Part shown: piece after piece, positions 5,418-5,537 of the stretch | Layout: every line of letters begins with the position of its first letter | How positions within the stretch are numbered: position 1 is the first letter of the stretch | NCBI GenBank assembly: GCA_005800865.1 | Contig: SYEI01000249.1 | Span: 1 to 5,537, forward strand | Direction of reading: 5' to 3' | DNA from: Bacteroidota bacterium | GTDB lineage: Bacteria; Bacteroidota; Bacteroidia; B-17B0; Aurantibacillaceae | DNA: 5,537 nt | Notes under the pieces: generated by a model | The model's database searches: none | The model's input: the letters and a program-made list of their open reading frames with translations, nothing else | What the model was told of the DNA's origin: nothing | Program-made: the position numbers and the translations under genes

Positions 5418-5537
5418 TTATTCTGTTGGATAACCCTTAGCTACCCAATCAGGTTTAATGCCTTCAGGTAACTCTAGTACTTTTGTATTTTTAAATCCTT
5501 GAGCAATTAAAATATCGTAAGCTGGTTTAATATTAGG
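5418..5537 (-). CDS. C-terminal end of a rhodanese-like domain protein (partial)
   Basis: Only the last 39 codons are in the window; the gene continues past the right edge. The visible residues include AYDILIAQGFKNTKVLELP (6-24), PEGIKPDWVAKGYPTE (24-39) and then TAA. The pattern 'A...L...GF.N..VL....GI..W...GYP.E' is the usual C-terminal helix-strand-helix of a rhodanese (sulfurtransferase) fold. Known members transfer sulfane sulfur or bind thiols, but the active-site cysteine loop would lie upstream, out of view, so activity cannot be judged. A clear terminator follows 6 nt after the stop. The pirin gene has the same orientation and, but for the cassette, would be the next gene downstream. 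Confidence 0.65.
   Translation of the reverse strand, partial: PNIKPAYDILIAQGFKNTKVLELPEGIKPDWVAKGYPTE

Overview
The window looks like a chromosomal stretch of an AT-rich member of the Bacteroidota (Flavobacteriales-like or a related group). The signs are secreted proteins whose signal peptides end in an 'AQ'- or 'GQ'-type site, promoter-like TTTG-N19-TAnnTTTG sequences, near absence of Shine-Dalgarno sequences, a small c-type heme lipoprotein ending in a 'CWIDAGxPNN'-like tail that is common in this phylum, and a strong TTA/AAA codon bias. No species can be named from this sequence alone.

Layout. Positions 2-1006 (+) are the 3' part of a DEAD-box RNA helicase cut by the left edge. It is followed after 11 nt by a LOG/TIGR00730-family nucleotide phosphoribohydrolase (1018-1755, +). 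Converging on this with only one base between the stop codons is a minus-strand pair: a Tat-exported pirin (3285-2140) followed by a c-type heme lipoprotein (2092-1757). An AT-rich 255-nt intergenic region (3286-3540) carries divergent promoter-like sequences. A plus-strand cassette follows: two secreted proteins of unknown function (3541-4599 and 4619-5092) and a small protein with a TTG start (5101-5352). The right edge holds a factor-independent terminator and the last 39 codons of a minus-strand gene resembling a rhodanese-like domain (5537-5418).

How parts fit together. The helicase and LOG genes are housekeeping-like and probably cotranscribed. The pirin and heme lipoprotein are both predicted to work outside the cytoplasm and probably share a transcript, which suggests an envelope redox or oxygenase role (inference). 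The cassette genes have no recognisable function.

Most notable observation. A perfect 20-nt direct repeat, 32 of 37 matching over a longer stretch, occurs upstream of the pirin gene (3327-3363) and again just past the cassette (5354-5390), exactly 2027 nt apart. Collapsing the two copies would place the rhodanese-like gene, its terminator, the pirin promoter and the pirin gene in simple head-to-tail order. This suggests that the AT-rich cassette was inserted between the rhodanese-like and pirin genes. The core of the repeat, TTAAATTTGATAAA, also occurs in the opposite orientation as the likely -7 region of the cassette. No transposase, integrase, tRNA, rRNA or CRISPR array was seen, and the window does not by itself prove a new system.
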